Shown here piece after piece: positions 24,496 to 33,903 of a stretch of DNA of 49,233 bases. A model generated the notes under the pieces. It made no database searches, had not been told where the DNA came from, and saw only the letters and a list, made by a program, of their open reading frames with translations. Origin of the DNA: an uncultured Rothia sp. (lineage in GTDB: Bacteria > Actinomycetota > Actinomycetes > Actinomycetales > Micrococcaceae); assembly GCA_946222285.1 (NCBI GenBank), contig CAMIIP010000011.1, positions 1-49,233 of the forward strand, in the 5' to 3' direction. The translations under genes and the position numbers were made by a program. Numbering within the stretch: position 1 is the first letter of the stretch; each line of letters begins with the position of its first letter.

Positions 24496-25950
24496 TTATG
24501 CCGCCATTATCTCTAGCGACACCGTTTTCAGGGTCTTCTTCGCCGCTTTGAGGCCAAGATCGGCATAGGAAATCGTAAATTCCTGGTGTTCTAATGGAAG
24601 TTCGGAGGCATCGGAGGTGTACTTTGCCAAATAAGGAGAGTAGGTACGAGAAGTGACCACGCCTCTGTAATTATCAAAATGCATGAGACGCAAGAAAGAC
24701 TGCCCGCCCTCGGGTAATCTCTGGAAATCAAAGAGAACGTTAGTCACTTTGCGGTCACCGAATATGTCTTGAGTAACCAGCGCACCGTGATGGTGTCCGG
24801 CAATAACCATGCGAACATTGCTATTGGCGGCGATTACCTCATCTTTGATGCGCTGGGGAGTGGGCTGAAGCTTGCCGGTTGGATCAATATATTCGTGAAG
24901 AGCAACAATCGCCGTGCGTTCAGGGTATTGTGCAAGAATCTGATTCATCCAAGCAATCTCTTCATCTTCGGCGCCCCAGCCCATATAAAGCATGATGAAA
25001 TTGTGTGAACCTGCGCTGAGAAGATCATAATGGCCGCGATTGTTCTTATGGGTTCCACCGTTCCAGGGGTTCTGCACAAAGCGAGATGTGCCGAAGAATT
25101 TTTCATACTCTGAGTAATCAAGGTTCTTCTCAGCATCGAGAACATCGTGGTTTCCTGCGAGAATACCGTAGGGATATTGTGCGTCATCCAATCGCCGGTA
25201 TTGCGGGTCAGCATTGGCAAACTGGTGCGGCTGATAGTACTCATCCACAATATCTCCGGTATGGAAGATGTAGTGGATATTCATTCGTTCACGGTTTCTG
25301 AGCAGGTAATCGTGAATATCACGCTGCCGATCTGGGAAGTCCTCGTTATAAAACTGAGTATCGGTTTCCCATGCCAGAGTGAAGTCGTAGGTGGAACGAT
25401 CTGTATCTTCTGGATGCTCGGGAGCGGTGGGGGTGTAGCGGAAGGAAAGATTGCTTCCCGCATAACCTATAGAGTGCTGTATAACTACGCGTAATTCACC
25501 GTCCATCGTGCGTCCGGAAACCTCCACCAAAGCGTTGAAAGAAGCTTCACCCCGATCGTTAGCAAAAATCTGCGCGACCTCTTCAAACCCGCCAACCGAA
25601 GGTGACCAGACCATGAGTCGAAGGCGAGCGGAGGGGTTGGTGATTCCCTGCCACGATAGGTTGATTGTGCTTGCTCCGTCTTCTAAAGGAATATCGAACT
25701 GTTGAAAGGGCAGCGCATCCCAGGATTGGGTTGTGGCGTTGGCAGGAAATGAAGGGTAGGTGTTTCGTTCGCCCTGATCGGCGAAACGAACAGCACCGGC
25801 GGCGACACGAATCTTTCCGCCCGAGAGGGTGAGAGGGGCAGAGCTTGCAGAGGCAGGGCTGCCGAGCGACGTGGCGATGACGCCGCCAAGGGTTGCACCG
25901 GTCAGAACAAGACGGCGAGATAGTTTGGTTTCAGAAATAGCGTGTGACAA
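24496..25950 (-). CDS. Tat-exported metallophosphoesterase (calcineurin-like)
   Basis: A 484-aa protein. The N-terminus has a twin-arginine signal (KLSRRLVLTGATLGG) ending near SPASA. A beta-rich domain follows (~residues 40-180), then a metallophosphoesterase domain with ETDTQFYNE, FHTGDIVDEY, LAGNHDV, VALHEY and GHHHGA. These are the five metal-binding blocks, with DTQ instead of DxH in the first, a variant found in this family. It should hydrolyse a phosphoester outside the membrane. The start is the TTG at 25948-25950 with GGGAG seven bases upstream. The frame stays open to 26241, but that part would overlap the divergent gene and precedes the Tat signal. It is convergent with the sugar porter. 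Confidence 0.88.
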   Translation of the reverse strand: MSHAISETKLSRRLVLTGATLGGVIATSLGSPASASSAPLTLSGGKIRVAAGAVRFADQGERNTYPSFPANATTQSWDALPFQQFDIPLEDGASTINLSWQGITNPSARLRLMVWSPSVGGFEEVAQIFANDRGEASFNALVEVSGRTMDGELRVVIQHSIGYAGSNLSFRYTPTAPEHPEDTDRSTYDFTLAWETDTQFYNEDFPDRQRDIHDYLLRNRERMNIHYIFHTGDIVDEYYQPHQFANADPQYRRLDDAQYPYGILAGNHDVLDAEKNLDYSEYEKFFGTSRFVQNPWNGGTHKNNRGHYDLLSAGSHNFIMLYMGWGAEDEEIAWMNQILAQYPERTAIVALHEYIDPTGKLQPTPQRIKDEVIAANSNVRMVIAGHHHGALVTQDIFGDRKVTNVLFDFQRLPEGGQSFLRLMHFDNYRGVVTSRTYSPYLAKYTSDASELPLEHQEFTISYADLGLKAAKKTLKTVSLEIMAA

Positions 25951-26144
25951 GGGGAGACTCCCAGAACTTGAAGGATTGTTTGACCCCTCTAGATATATCG
26001 AGCACGTTTGAACTTTGGGAAAACGAAAGTTTGCGACCGTATTGCGAGCGTCCGAAATTACAAAAATCAGTTGTTGTATCAAGAAAAAATTACTGAAAAA
26101 CCCTGAAAACCTCCTGCTGAAACTTATACTAAGAAGATCACTCA

Positions 26145-26160
26145 TGTACCGATCAGTACA
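26145..26160. promoter_or_regulatory. Palindrome between promoter and start of the Excalibur gene
   Basis: TGTACCGATCAGTACA is symmetric at 14 of 16 positions. It lies between a TATACT -10-like box (26125-26130) and the AGGAG (26179-26183) of the Excalibur gene. It may be an operator or a leader hairpin. Confidence 0.35.
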
Positions 26161-26191
26161 GCGCAAATTCCCCTTCCTAGGAGCTCCCCTC

Positions 26192-27342
26192 ATGCGTAAC
26201 TCGCGTTTTATTAAAGTTGCTTCAGCAACCTCAGCTACCATCGCCCTTCTTGCAGGAACAGCCCTTGCGCCTGCCTTCGCAGCAGATGATGCAACCGCTC
26301 AGGTGGTATCGGCAACAGCAGCTGTTAGCGTAGGCACTCCCATCAACCTGCCCGACGGCGTCCTTGTTCAGACTTCTCCCACAGCTACTGTTGCCGATGA
26401 CGGCACCGCTGAAGGCTATACCACCGTAGCCCCCGAAGATGTTCAGGGGCTTACTCCCGAACTGAAATCGGGCAAGACTCAACTAAATGTGGGCGATACG
26501 GATTCTTTCTTCGTTGATATTGCCAAGGGCGGTTCTACCGTTTCTGCTCTGCAGGAGCCTGCCAGCATTGTAGGTAGTTGGACGGTTTCTAACCCCTCAG
26601 TTCTGAGCGTGGGCACCGATAATACCGTAATTGCTTCGGCCCCTGGAACCGCTACTCTTACGTTCACTCCCACATCCGTAAGCGGCGAAGCTGTTTCTGC
26701 TGACGCTCGGCCTCTTACTGTGGAAGTTACCGTCATTGCTGAAATGGAAGAAACCCCTGCCCCCGTGGAGACTGCGGTTTCTGCCCCCGTGGAGACTGCG
26801 GTTTCTGCTCCCGCAGAGTCAGAAACTCCTGCTCCTGTAGCAATTGAAGCCCCGCCCCCGTGGCAATCGAGACTTCTGCCCCTGTAGAGACTAAGGTTTC
26901 CGCCCCCGCAGCAACCGAAGTGCCGGTAGCGGCAGTACCTGAAGCGCCGGTAGTGGCAGCTCCTGCGGCCGAAGCCCCTGCTCCTTCTTCCACTTCAATC
27001 TACGAGAACTGTGCTGACGTACACGCACAGGTTGGACACTCTCTCCATGACGGCGACGCGGGCTATGAAGCTAAATTGGATCGTGACGGCGACGGCGAAG
27101 CTTGTGAGCTGAACCCCGACTACGAGAATGCTGATTCAGTGCTAACCGAAGATGGCACCTACGCCTCCCACAATCCCGCTAACGGAACCTACTACGTTAA
27201 TGATTCCTACTCTGCCCGATCGAACCGCGAAACTCTTGCGAACACCGGCTTTGGTTCATTGGGTATCTTTGCAGGCGGCATGACCCTCCTAAGCGCAGGT
27301 GCTACCGCTGTGGTTGTTTCCCGCCGCAAGTCACAGGCCTAA
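26192..27342 (+). pseudogene. Wall-anchored Excalibur-domain protein, frameshifted
   Basis: An exported protein with a signal peptide (residues ~1-30, cleaved near AFA) and an Ig-like (BIG2-type) segment (VLSVGTDNTVIASAPGTATL). A Pro/Ala/Val-rich repeat stalk (PVETAVSAP units) follows. Next comes an Excalibur calcium-binding domain (YENCADVHAQVG, LDRDGDGEACE) and a C-terminal sorting signal LANTG, hydrophobic helix and RRKSQA. LANTG is the LAxTG type used by class E sortases of Actinobacteria. The frame breaks in the stalk: the first part stops at 26887. One extra C at 26850-26853 joins it to the frame ending at 27342. Without repair, the Excalibur domain and anchor are lost. C-runs in the repeat make slippage plausible. 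Confidence 0.8.
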
Positions 27343-27396
27343 CGCGTTCAGATCGAGAAAGTAGCTTACTACTAAAATGGGGTGGGAAACCTAGAA

Positions 27397-29016
27397 CTAC
27401 TTGAGCTTTTCACCAATCTTCAGGTGAATCAGGCTGGGACCCTTGACCGCCAGTGCTTCAGTAACGGTATCGGCTAGGTTGTCCATGGTGGCTTCAAAAC
27501 CCTTGGCGCCGAAACCTTCAGCCAACTGAACCCAGTTAGGTTGTTTGAGAGTCACCGCGATGGGTGCAATGCCGCGATCGCGCTCGTTCTGGCGGATTTC
27601 GCCGTAACCGCCGTTATCCACGCAGATGATGGGAAGGTCGAGGTTCTGCTCAACCGCCGTCATCAATTCCTGGATAGCGAACATGAGTGCGCCGTCGCCG
27701 AGAAGACAAACCACCGGACGCTCGGGGGCTGCAACCTTTGCACCAACCGCTGCGGGCAGACCGTAACCGAGGGTTGCGTAAGTTGCCATGTAGAGCAGCG
27801 AGTTGGGGCGGGGCGCGCGGTAGAAGGTGGTGGTACCCATGTAGGTGACCTGGGAGGAGTCGCCGGCAATGATGGTGTCTTCGGGAAGAACATCCATAAT
27901 CTTCTCGTTGAGCGCGGCAAGTTCGGGTGCTAGCGAGCGACCTTCGTTATCCAGCGCGTCAAAAACATTCTGCAGGTCGCGTGCTTCGCGGGTTTCAGCG
28001 GTCGCACCCTCTTCTGCCAGAGCTTCAAGGAGCTGGGGCACAACTGCCTTGGAGTTGCCGGGAAGCTCAATGTCCGGGGTGATATTGGTGAGTATCTGCG
28101 CACGTTCAATATCAATACGGATCACGGGACCATTTGGGTGGATATCGCCGTCCCAGAGTTCAGCCTCGCCAATTTTGGAGCCGATAATCAGCATGGCATC
28201 TGCTTCGCGGCAGAATTCGTGAGCTGCGGAAAGGCGTAGATCTGCGCCTAGTGAGAGGCGGTGCTTCTCGGGGATAGCGCCCTTACCGTTCACCGAGGTA
28301 ATGACGGGCGCTTCGAGAGTTTCTGCAAGCTTGAGCAAATCTCCCGCTGCGGGTAACGATCCACCGCCAGCAACGATAATGGGATGCTTAGACGCGGCGA
28401 GAATCTTCGCAGCTTCTTTCACGTCTTCAACCGGCGCGGGCTGGGGCTTGCCCAGGGGGCGAGCCTGCAGCAGTGCGTCGTCGATATCGGTTTCTGCCTC
28501 CAGCAAATCGAGGGGCACCTCAATATGGATGGGACGGGGACGGGCGTGTGCGAAAGAGCGGAAGGCGTTGTGGATAATATCTACAGCTTCTTCGGCGGAG
28601 TTCACACGGCGGGAAAACTCAACGATGGAATTAACGGCACCGGTGGGGTTCTTGGTCTCGTGGAGCGCTCCAATGTCGCGGTATTCCTGACCCACGGGGC
28701 GACCGGGAGAGAGGATAATCATGGGTCGGGATTCGGCGTAGGCGGTTGCTGCACCCGAGAGCGAGTTCAACAGACCGGGGCCGGAAGTGGTAATGACGAC
28801 ACCGGGCAGCCCACGCACCTGCGACCAACCATCAGCGCCGTAAGAGGCGCCCTGCTCATGACGAGTGGTCACGGGCTTGATATCCAGTTCGGTTAGATGG
28901 CGATAGAACTCCAGGTTGTGAGTTCCGGGAATGCCGAATACGGTATCGATACCGTAATTTTTCAGGGTTGCAAGAATGGCGTAGCCGGTATTTCGGCGCG
29001 ATTCAGTAGTTTCCAC
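27397..29016 (-). CDS. TPP-dependent enzyme (acetolactate synthase/2-ketoacid decarboxylase type)
   Basis: A 539-aa thiamine-diphosphate enzyme with all three domains. The N-terminal Pyr domain has catalytic E54 (TRHEQGASYGADG). The central domain has ILAASKHPIIVAGGG. The C-terminal PP domain has GDG at 440-442 and the downstream VDNGGYGE of the TPP motif. ILSPGRPVGQEYRDIG replaces the usual quinone/FAD segments of true acetolactate synthase, pointing to a decarboxylase-like paralogue. With the aminotransferase and ureohydrolase in this locus, 2-ketoarginine decarboxylase (AruI-like) is an attractive role, but this is inference from context. The symporter gene lies upstream on the same strand, 337 bp away with a long hairpin between. 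Its own promoter is likely in 29017-29200. Confidence 0.88.
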   Translation of the reverse strand: METTESRRNTGYAILATLKNYGIDTVFGIPGTHNLEFYRHLTELDIKPVTTRHEQGASYGADGWSQVRGLPGVVITTSGPGLLNSLSGAATAYAESRPMIILSPGRPVGQEYRDIGALHETKNPTGAVNSIVEFSRRVNSAEEAVDIIHNAFRSFAHARPRPIHIEVPLDLLEAETDIDDALLQARPLGKPQPAPVEDVKEAAKILAASKHPIIVAGGGSLPAAGDLLKLAETLEAPVITSVNGKGAIPEKHRLSLGADLRLSAAHEFCREADAMLIIGSKIGEAELWDGDIHPNGPVIRIDIERAQILTNITPDIELPGNSKAVVPQLLEALAEEGATAETREARDLQNVFDALDNEGRSLAPELAALNEKIMDVLPEDTIIAGDSSQVTYMGTTTFYRAPRPNSLLYMATYATLGYGLPAAVGAKVAAPERPVVCLLGDGALMFAIQELMTAVEQNLDLPIICVDNGGYGEIRQNERDRGIAPIAVTLKQPNWVQLAEGFGAKGFEATMDNLADTVTEALAVKGPSLIHLKIGEKLK

Positions 29017-29205
29017 TGGTATCTCCTTGATGGCACAGATAGGTGCGTTAGAGGTGGGAAGCTCAGGCAGGGTGGTTCACCCTGAAACTGCTTGTCTCTG
29101 GCTGAGACTAAAACAGTTTATAAGTAAGTTCCGTGTATTTACAGAATTTTTACTTCTGAAAAGTTATCCGAATCACGTATATATATGCAGAACTTCTCCT
29201 TGAGA

Positions 29206-29297
29206 CGCGACTCCTGTGTTCTTGTGCGACGGTCATATACCCGTCGTATGAGGACACGGGAGTCGCGCTGAGGGAAGGTGGGAACACGGGAGTCGCG
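29206..29297. repeat. Long hairpin (copy 2 of the CGCGACTCCTGTGTTC family) plus extra half-site
   Basis: The arms beginning CGCGACTCCTGTGTTC (29206 onward) and ending GGGAGTCGCG (to 29267) pair imperfectly. A further direct copy of the end, ACACGGGAGTCGCG, lies at 29284-29297. The arms closely resemble the perfect hairpin at 30833-30894. The two flank the symporter gene. The rest of the 337-bp gap holds only the presumed promoter of the TPP enzyme gene. Confidence 0.75.
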
Positions 29298-29353
29298 TTA
29301 GGTTCTGGGCTCGGGGCGTTGAGGACGACGAGCGCCGCTGCACCTCCGCTCGC

Positions 29354-30786
29354 CTAGCGGCAGCGTCCGGCTTCGAGTCTCTCGTTCCAGGCTTCTAGAA
29401 CCTCGGGGCGGGTTGGCTTTGAAACCAGCGAAACCACGATGTAGACCACCAGTGATGTTACGAGACCTATGTAAATGGGTTCATTCGCCATCACACCAAA
29501 GATGGACATGGTTCCCAAGACGCCGATAGTACCTGCACCCATGGACGCCGCAGCGCCCAGACCGGTGCCACGCTTCCAGACCAAACCACCCAAGATGGCA
29601 ACGAGCAGGCCGCCCCCCCAGAATGTCGTAAGCGATGGTGAGAGAAGTGACCGTATCTGCCAAGAAGAGCGCAATTACGGTGGAAATTACACCAATAATT
29701 AGCAGGTAGATACGATCCTGCGCTAGGGTTCTATCTGACTCGCCTTCTTCTTCTACCGTTTCCTTGCCGGTGAGGAAAGGAATCACATCAACGCGAGCAA
29801 CAGTTGCCGCGGCGATGAGCGCGCCCGAGGCGGTGGACATCATGGCTGCAACACCTGCTGCAAGAACAACACCGCGGACGCCGAGTGGGAGGTAGTTCTG
29901 CGCGAGGGTAGCGAAAGCGTCGTCCTTGTTTGCAAGATCCGGTGTAAGAACGGCGGCTGCCATACCGATGAGTGCGCCAGCGATACCGTAAAGAGCAACA
30001 TAAACACCGGCTGCCGCACCGCCCCACTGGGCAACCTTGGGGGAGCGGGCGGTGAAAACGCGTTGCCAAATATCCTGACCCGCCAGCAGACCGAGCGTGT
30101 AAATCACGAACATGGTGATGATGGAATCAAAGCCCATGGAACCAAGCTGGAAGAATTCGCTATCAAGACGCTCGGTCAGGCCGCTCCAACCGCCGGCGTA
30201 ATACAGGGAGAAGGGAAGAAGAAGGAAGAAAATGCCCACGGTCATAATGACGAACTGCATCATGTCGGTCAGGGTAATAGACCACATGCCACCCAGCATG
30301 GAGTAGGCAATCACCACCACTGAGCCGAGAATAATGCCCCAGGTGCGGTCAATACCGAAGAGCACCGTGAAGATGGAGGCGTAAGCGGCGGTGGAAGTTA
30401 CCGTGAGCATCACAGTGTAAGCGAGCATGACGATCGAGGAAACCTGGGTGGAGCGCACGCCGTAGCGCAAACTCATCATCTGAGAGACGGTATAGAGCTT
30501 CAGGCGGGTAATGATGGGGGGCAAAGACCAGGCTGAGAACCAGAACACCCACGGCGATAGCAACCACCAGCCACATGCTCGAAATACCAAACTTATAACC
30601 CAGCCCTACACCGCCCACGGTGGAAGCCCCACCGAGGACGACGGCGCTCATGGTGCCGGTGTAGAAGAGGGACCCCAGGCGTCGTCCGGCAACGCGGAAG
30701 TCCTCAGCGTTCTTAGCCTTAAGCTTGCCCCACATGCCGAAGCCAATAAGGGCTACGAGGTAGAGCAGAATGATAGTGAGATTCAT
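29354..30786 (-). pseudogene. Sodium:solute symporter (SSS family), two frameshifts
   Basis: A ~13-helix sodium-coupled importer in three frames. Frame 1 (ATG at 30786, GGAG upstream) runs MNLTIILLYLVALIGFG, DFRVAGRRLGSLFYTG, ATG-proximal helices to VLSLVFAP. A C6 run (plus-strand G6, 30516-30521) then shifts it. Removing one base gives IITRLKLYTVSQMMSLRYG. A G7 run (plus-strand C7, 29613-29619) shifts it again. Removing one base joins AYDILGG to GLLVAILGGLVWKRG. The repaired length of ~477 aa is normal. Family members carry proline, pantothenate, sugars or organic cations. By context this one might import a guanidino or amino compound. Two separate +1 errors in homopolymers make miscalled sequence a serious alternative to decay. 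Confidence 0.8.
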
Positions 30787-30832
30787 GATTCTCCGGGGTT
30801 GACGGGGCTGGGCGAATGGTAAAAATTGCATT

Positions 30833-30894
30833 CGCGACTCCTGTGTTCTCGTAGGACGGATGTATTACCGTCCTACGAGAACACAGGAGTCGCG
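30833..30894. repeat. Perfect 27-bp-arm hairpin in the divergent symporter/regulator region
   Basis: The arms 30833-30859 and 30868-30894 are exact complements over 27 bp (starting CGCGACTCCTGTGTTCTCG) around an eight-base loop. Unlike the other long hairpins, it lies between two divergent genes, where a terminator is not expected. It forms a pair with the similar hairpin at 29206-29267, on the other side of the symporter. Confidence 0.9.
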
Positions 30895-30939
30895 TTTGAA
30901 AGGGGGCGTGAGCGGAAGCCCATAATTTGTGCGCTGAAT

Positions 30940-30949
30940 AACATTTGTT
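30940..30949. promoter_or_regulatory. AACATTTGTT motif ahead of the XRE-cupin regulator
   Basis: AACATTTGTT followed by CATAG stands 64 bp before the regulator TTG. A near-identical AACTTTTGTT plus CATAG lies ahead of the ureohydrolase gene (32688-32704). They could be shared operators for the XRE-cupin protein. Confidence 0.35.
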
Positions 30950-31012
30950 TCCCATAGACTAAGAGATAGACCCAGAAATCGCCAACACATCTCAAGAAAT
31001 CAGAGGGAAGCC

Positions 31013-31579
31013 TTGAAATCACTCCCCATCGACGGCGCAGAAAAAAGCCCAGCTATCGGCGCGCGCTTGCGAAACCACAGGTTACGCCAGCACATGACCA
31101 TGGATCAGCTGGCAGAAGCATCCGGACTTACCAAGGGATTTATCTCGCGTGTAGAACGAGACCAAACCTCGCCGTCCGTTGCCAGCTTGCTAGCGCTCTG
31201 TTCGGTTTTGCGGGTAGATGTTGGTGCTCTATTTGAAGAACCCGAAACCGTTTTGGTTACTTGGGACGACGCCCCCACCGTTGATTTGGGCGGCGAGGGA
31301 ATTGTAGAGAAGCTGATTTCTGCGCGAAACCTCTCTAAAGTGCAGATTTTACGCGGAGAAATTGCCCCGGGCGGACGCGGTGAATCGGAAAAGTACACCG
31401 TTGATTGCGAAACGGAAGTGGTGCACGTGTTCTCTGGCGAATTTGTACTAGAAACGATTGACGGCGAGCATGTACTTGCCGCCGGAGACACCATTACCTT
31501 CTCGGGGCAGGAGCCGCACACCTGGTACAACCCTTCAGGTCAGCCCGCAGTTGTGTTGTGGATTCTGGTGGAAAAATAG
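31013..31579 (+). CDS. XRE-cupin transcriptional regulator (PuuR-like architecture)
   Basis: A 188-aa protein. An N-terminal HTH_3 domain spans about residues 15-70 (LRNHRLRQHMTMDQLAEASG, TKGFISRVERDQTSPSVASL), and a C-terminal cupin_2 domain ~110-187 (EVVHVFSGEFVLETIDG, AAGDTITFSGQEPHTWYNP). This two-domain build is typical of local regulators of amine, amino-acid and polyamine catabolism, with the cupin sensing a small metabolite. The start is TTG with GAGGGAAG upstream. It is divergent from the symporter-TPP enzyme genes and upstream of the lipoprotein, ureohydrolase and aminotransferase genes, so it most likely controls this locus. Its ligand is not known. Confidence 0.9.
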   Translation: MKSLPIDGAEKSPAIGARLRNHRLRQHMTMDQLAEASGLTKGFISRVERDQTSPSVASLLALCSVLRVDVGALFEEPETVLVTWDDAPTVDLGGEGIVEKLISARNLSKVQILRGEIAPGGRGESEKYTVDCETEVVHVFSGEFVLETIDGEHVLAAGDTITFSGQEPHTWYNPSGQPAVVLWILVEK

Positions 31580-31633
31580 GCTGAGTTACCTTTGGTAGAT
31601 TTGAAGTCCACGCTTAATCGATTGGGAGCACGC

Positions 31634-32599
31634 ATGAAACGTCAGCGCATTTTTTCAGTTACCGCCCTTACCCTTCTCGCAACTCTTGCCCTAGTATCCT
31701 GCGGATCTGATGCTACAGAAAGTTCTTCGAGTGGATCGGCGGAAACATCGGCATCTGCCTCGGTGAGCGAAACGTCATCGCCGTCAGCGACCAGCGCCGA
31801 AAAAGCAGACCTTTTCGGTGGGGGAGAGAAGATTTTTCCTGAGCGACGCTTTGTAGCCTTATATGGCAGTCCCGATAATGCTGCGCTGGGCGTGCTCGGT
31901 GAATATGAACCGGCTGAAGCTGTGGCACAGGCAAATAAATTGGCCAAGCAGTATCAACCTTTTAGCCAAGAGCCAGTACAGCCAGCATTCGAAATTATTA
32001 CTACGATTGCTAGTGCACAGCCCGGGGAAGACGGGGATTATTCCGATGAGCTTCCAGCCGAGAAGCTTATTCCGCTCATTGAAGAAGCCGAGAAAAATGA
32101 TGTTTATGTGATTCTTGATCTTCAGCCCGGCCGTGATTCTTTCCCTCATCAGGTCAAAGAATATAAAGAGCTTCTTAAACGCCCCAACGTGGGATTGGGT
32201 ATTGATTCTGAGTGGCGACTGGCACCGGGGCAGGTACATTTACAGCAGATTGGTACGGTAGACGCCGCCGAAATTAACGAAACTTTAGACCTGGTAGCAG
32301 GCATCGTGAAAGAAGAAGAACTACCGCAAAAACTGGTGGTTTTGCACCAGTTCACTCACACCATGATCAGTAATCGTGAACTCATTGATACCACTCATAA
32401 GGAGCTGGCTCTGACGATGCACGCAGACGGGCATGGTACACCGGAAGCGAAGAAAGATACTTACGCAGCTCTACTGAAGGGTTTACCTCAAGAAATTTAT
32501 CCTTCGTGGAAGAACTTCTACGATGAAGACACCCCCACTCTCACACCCGAGCAGACGTACGCGCTCACTCCTAAGCCTTGGGTGGTTACCTATCAGTAA
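31634..32599 (+). CDS. Uncharacterised lipoprotein
   Basis: A 321-aa exported protein. The signal peptide ends in lipobox LVSC, followed by a Ser/Thr/Ala linker (~residues 25-60). The folded part (~70-321) shows alternating strands and helices such as DVYVILDLQPGRDSFPHQV, NVGLGIDSEWRLAPGQ, QKLVVLHQFTHTMI, and LALTMHADGHGTPEAK. This resembles a TIM-barrel glycosidase-like or polysaccharide-binding fold, but I recognise no family with a known reaction. The start is the ATG at 31634 with GGAG upstream. The frame extends to 31592 without a better start. It lies between the regulator and the ureohydrolase. A link to that pathway is not evident. Confidence 0.75.
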   Translation: MKRQRIFSVTALTLLATLALVSCGSDATESSSSGSAETSASASVSETSSPSATSAEKADLFGGGEKIFPERRFVALYGSPDNAALGVLGEYEPAEAVAQANKLAKQYQPFSQEPVQPAFEIITTIASAQPGEDGDYSDELPAEKLIPLIEEAEKNDVYVILDLQPGRDSFPHQVKEYKELLKRPNVGLGIDSEWRLAPGQVHLQQIGTVDAAEINETLDLVAGIVKEEELPQKLVVLHQFTHTMISNRELIDTTHKELALTMHADGHGTPEAKKDTYAALLKGLPQEIYPSWKNFYDEDTPTLTPEQTYALTPKPWVVTYQ

Positions 32600-32685
32600 T
32601 TCTTTTGTGTGTGGAAATCTTGCTATATTTTCTGGACTCCAGGGGCGAGTGAACTAGAAATTGTGCGTTATCCCGTTCACAAAAA

Positions 32686-32699
32686 GCAACTTTTGTTGC
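32686..32699. promoter_or_regulatory. GCAAC-TTTT-GTTGC palindrome ahead of the ureohydrolase gene
   Basis: Perfect five-base arms lie 83 bp upstream of the ureohydrolase ATG. The central AACTTTTGTT is shared, with one change, with the site ahead of the XRE-cupin gene (30940-30949). A candidate operator for the local regulator. Confidence 0.45.
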
Positions 32700-32781
32700 A
32701 TAGTGGAAAACAGGATTATTCCGGCATCTAGATACCTTCTCACTTAGGAGAAGCTTCTCACCACAGCATAGGAGAAACACT

Positions 32782-33864
32782 ATGAGCAAGAACGAAGAGC
32801 CCACCGCAGAGAACTCAAAGGCGTCGTTCTCCGCCAACCCCAACCGCGTCGTCGCAACCGGTGCTGACGGCGTCGAGCGAGTCGGTCCCGTCAACGCAGC
32901 AGAAGTACCCCGCTGGGCAGGCAACGGAACCTACGCCCGTCTACCCCGCCTGGACGAAGTCGAAAAAGCAGATATTGTGATTGCCGGTATGCCCTGGGAC
33001 TCCGGTGTTTCCTACCGCCCCGGCGCACGTTTCGGCGCCAACCACGTCCGCGAAGCATCACGCCTGATTCGCCCCTTCAACCCCGCCGCTAACATCTCAC
33101 CCTTCAAAGAAGCCCAGGTAGCAGATGCTGGCGATATCATTGGTAACCCCTTCAATATCGAAGCCGGATTGGCTGAAATGGAAGCTGGCGCGCACGAACT
33201 CACCAAGGACGGCGCAAAGCTCGTCACTATCGGTGGCGACCACACCATCGCCCTGGCTAATTTGCGCAACATGCACAAAAAGCACGGAAAAATCGCCCTG
33301 CTCCACTTCGATGCTCACCTCGATACCTGGGACACCTACTTCGGCGCAGAATACACCCACGGCACCCCCTTCCGCCGCGCCTTCGAAGAAGAACTTCTCG
33401 ACACCGACGCGCTCTCACACGTGGGCACCCGTGCGTCCCTCTACGGCACCGAAGACCTCGACGACGATGCGCGCTTCGGCTTCGGCATCGTCTCCTCAGC
33501 AGATGTTTACTACCTGGGCGTAAAAAAAGTTGTAGAACTACTCCGCAACCGAATCGGCGACCGTCCGCTCTACATCTCCATCGACATCGACGTGCTTGAC
33601 CCCGCACACGCACCCGGCACCGGTACCCCCGAAGCCGGTGGCATCACCTCCCGCGAACTGCTCGAAATCCTGCGAGGACTCCGCGGACTCAACATTGTTG
33701 GCTCAGAGGTCGTTGAAGTTTCACCCGCCTGCGACCACGCAGAACTCACCGGCATCGCCGCCTCGCACGTGGTCTACGAACTGATTTCCCTGCACGCAGC
33801 GGGCGTAAAGTCAGGCACGGCTTCACCCGCCTACGGCGAAGCAGAAGTAATCTACGGCGAATAA
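32782..33864 (+). CDS. speB: Ureohydrolase of the agmatinase/guanidinobutyrase family
   Basis: A 360-aa binuclear manganese enzyme that releases urea from a guanidino compound. Metal ligands are H154 (IGGDHT), D177, H179 and D181 (HFDAHLDTWD), and D268 and D270 (SIDIDVLDPAHAPGTGTPE). THGTPFRRA and GTPEAGGITSRE are the agmatinase-type substrate loops, not arginase. The length includes a ~45-residue N-terminal extension common in Actinobacteria. GGAGAAACACT precedes the ATG. No arginine decarboxylase is nearby, so agmatine may not be the substrate. With a transaminase and a TPP decarboxylase in the locus, 4-guanidinobutyrate is a reasonable alternative (family and context inference). The aminotransferase follows 39 bp downstream in the same operon. 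Confidence 0.92.
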   Translation: MSKNEEPTAENSKASFSANPNRVVATGADGVERVGPVNAAEVPRWAGNGTYARLPRLDEVEKADIVIAGMPWDSGVSYRPGARFGANHVREASRLIRPFNPAANISPFKEAQVADAGDIIGNPFNIEAGLAEMEAGAHELTKDGAKLVTIGGDHTIALANLRNMHKKHGKIALLHFDAHLDTWDTYFGAEYTHGTPFRRAFEEELLDTDALSHVGTRASLYGTEDLDDDARFGFGIVSSADVYYLGVKKVVELLRNRIGDRPLYISIDIDVLDPAHAPGTGTPEAGGITSRELLEILRGLRGLNIVGSEVVEVSPACDHAELTGIAASHVVYELISLHAAGVKSGTASPAYGEAEVIYGE

Positions 33865-33903
33865 TCGCACGAACCACGCCTCAATAAGATTTAAGGAAAA
33901 CAG

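Noticed and set aside
24496..26241. Longer metallophosphoesterase reading frame up to 26241
   Set aside because: The extra 97 codons overlap the divergent Excalibur gene, lack coding character and precede a well-formed Tat signal with its own ribosome site.
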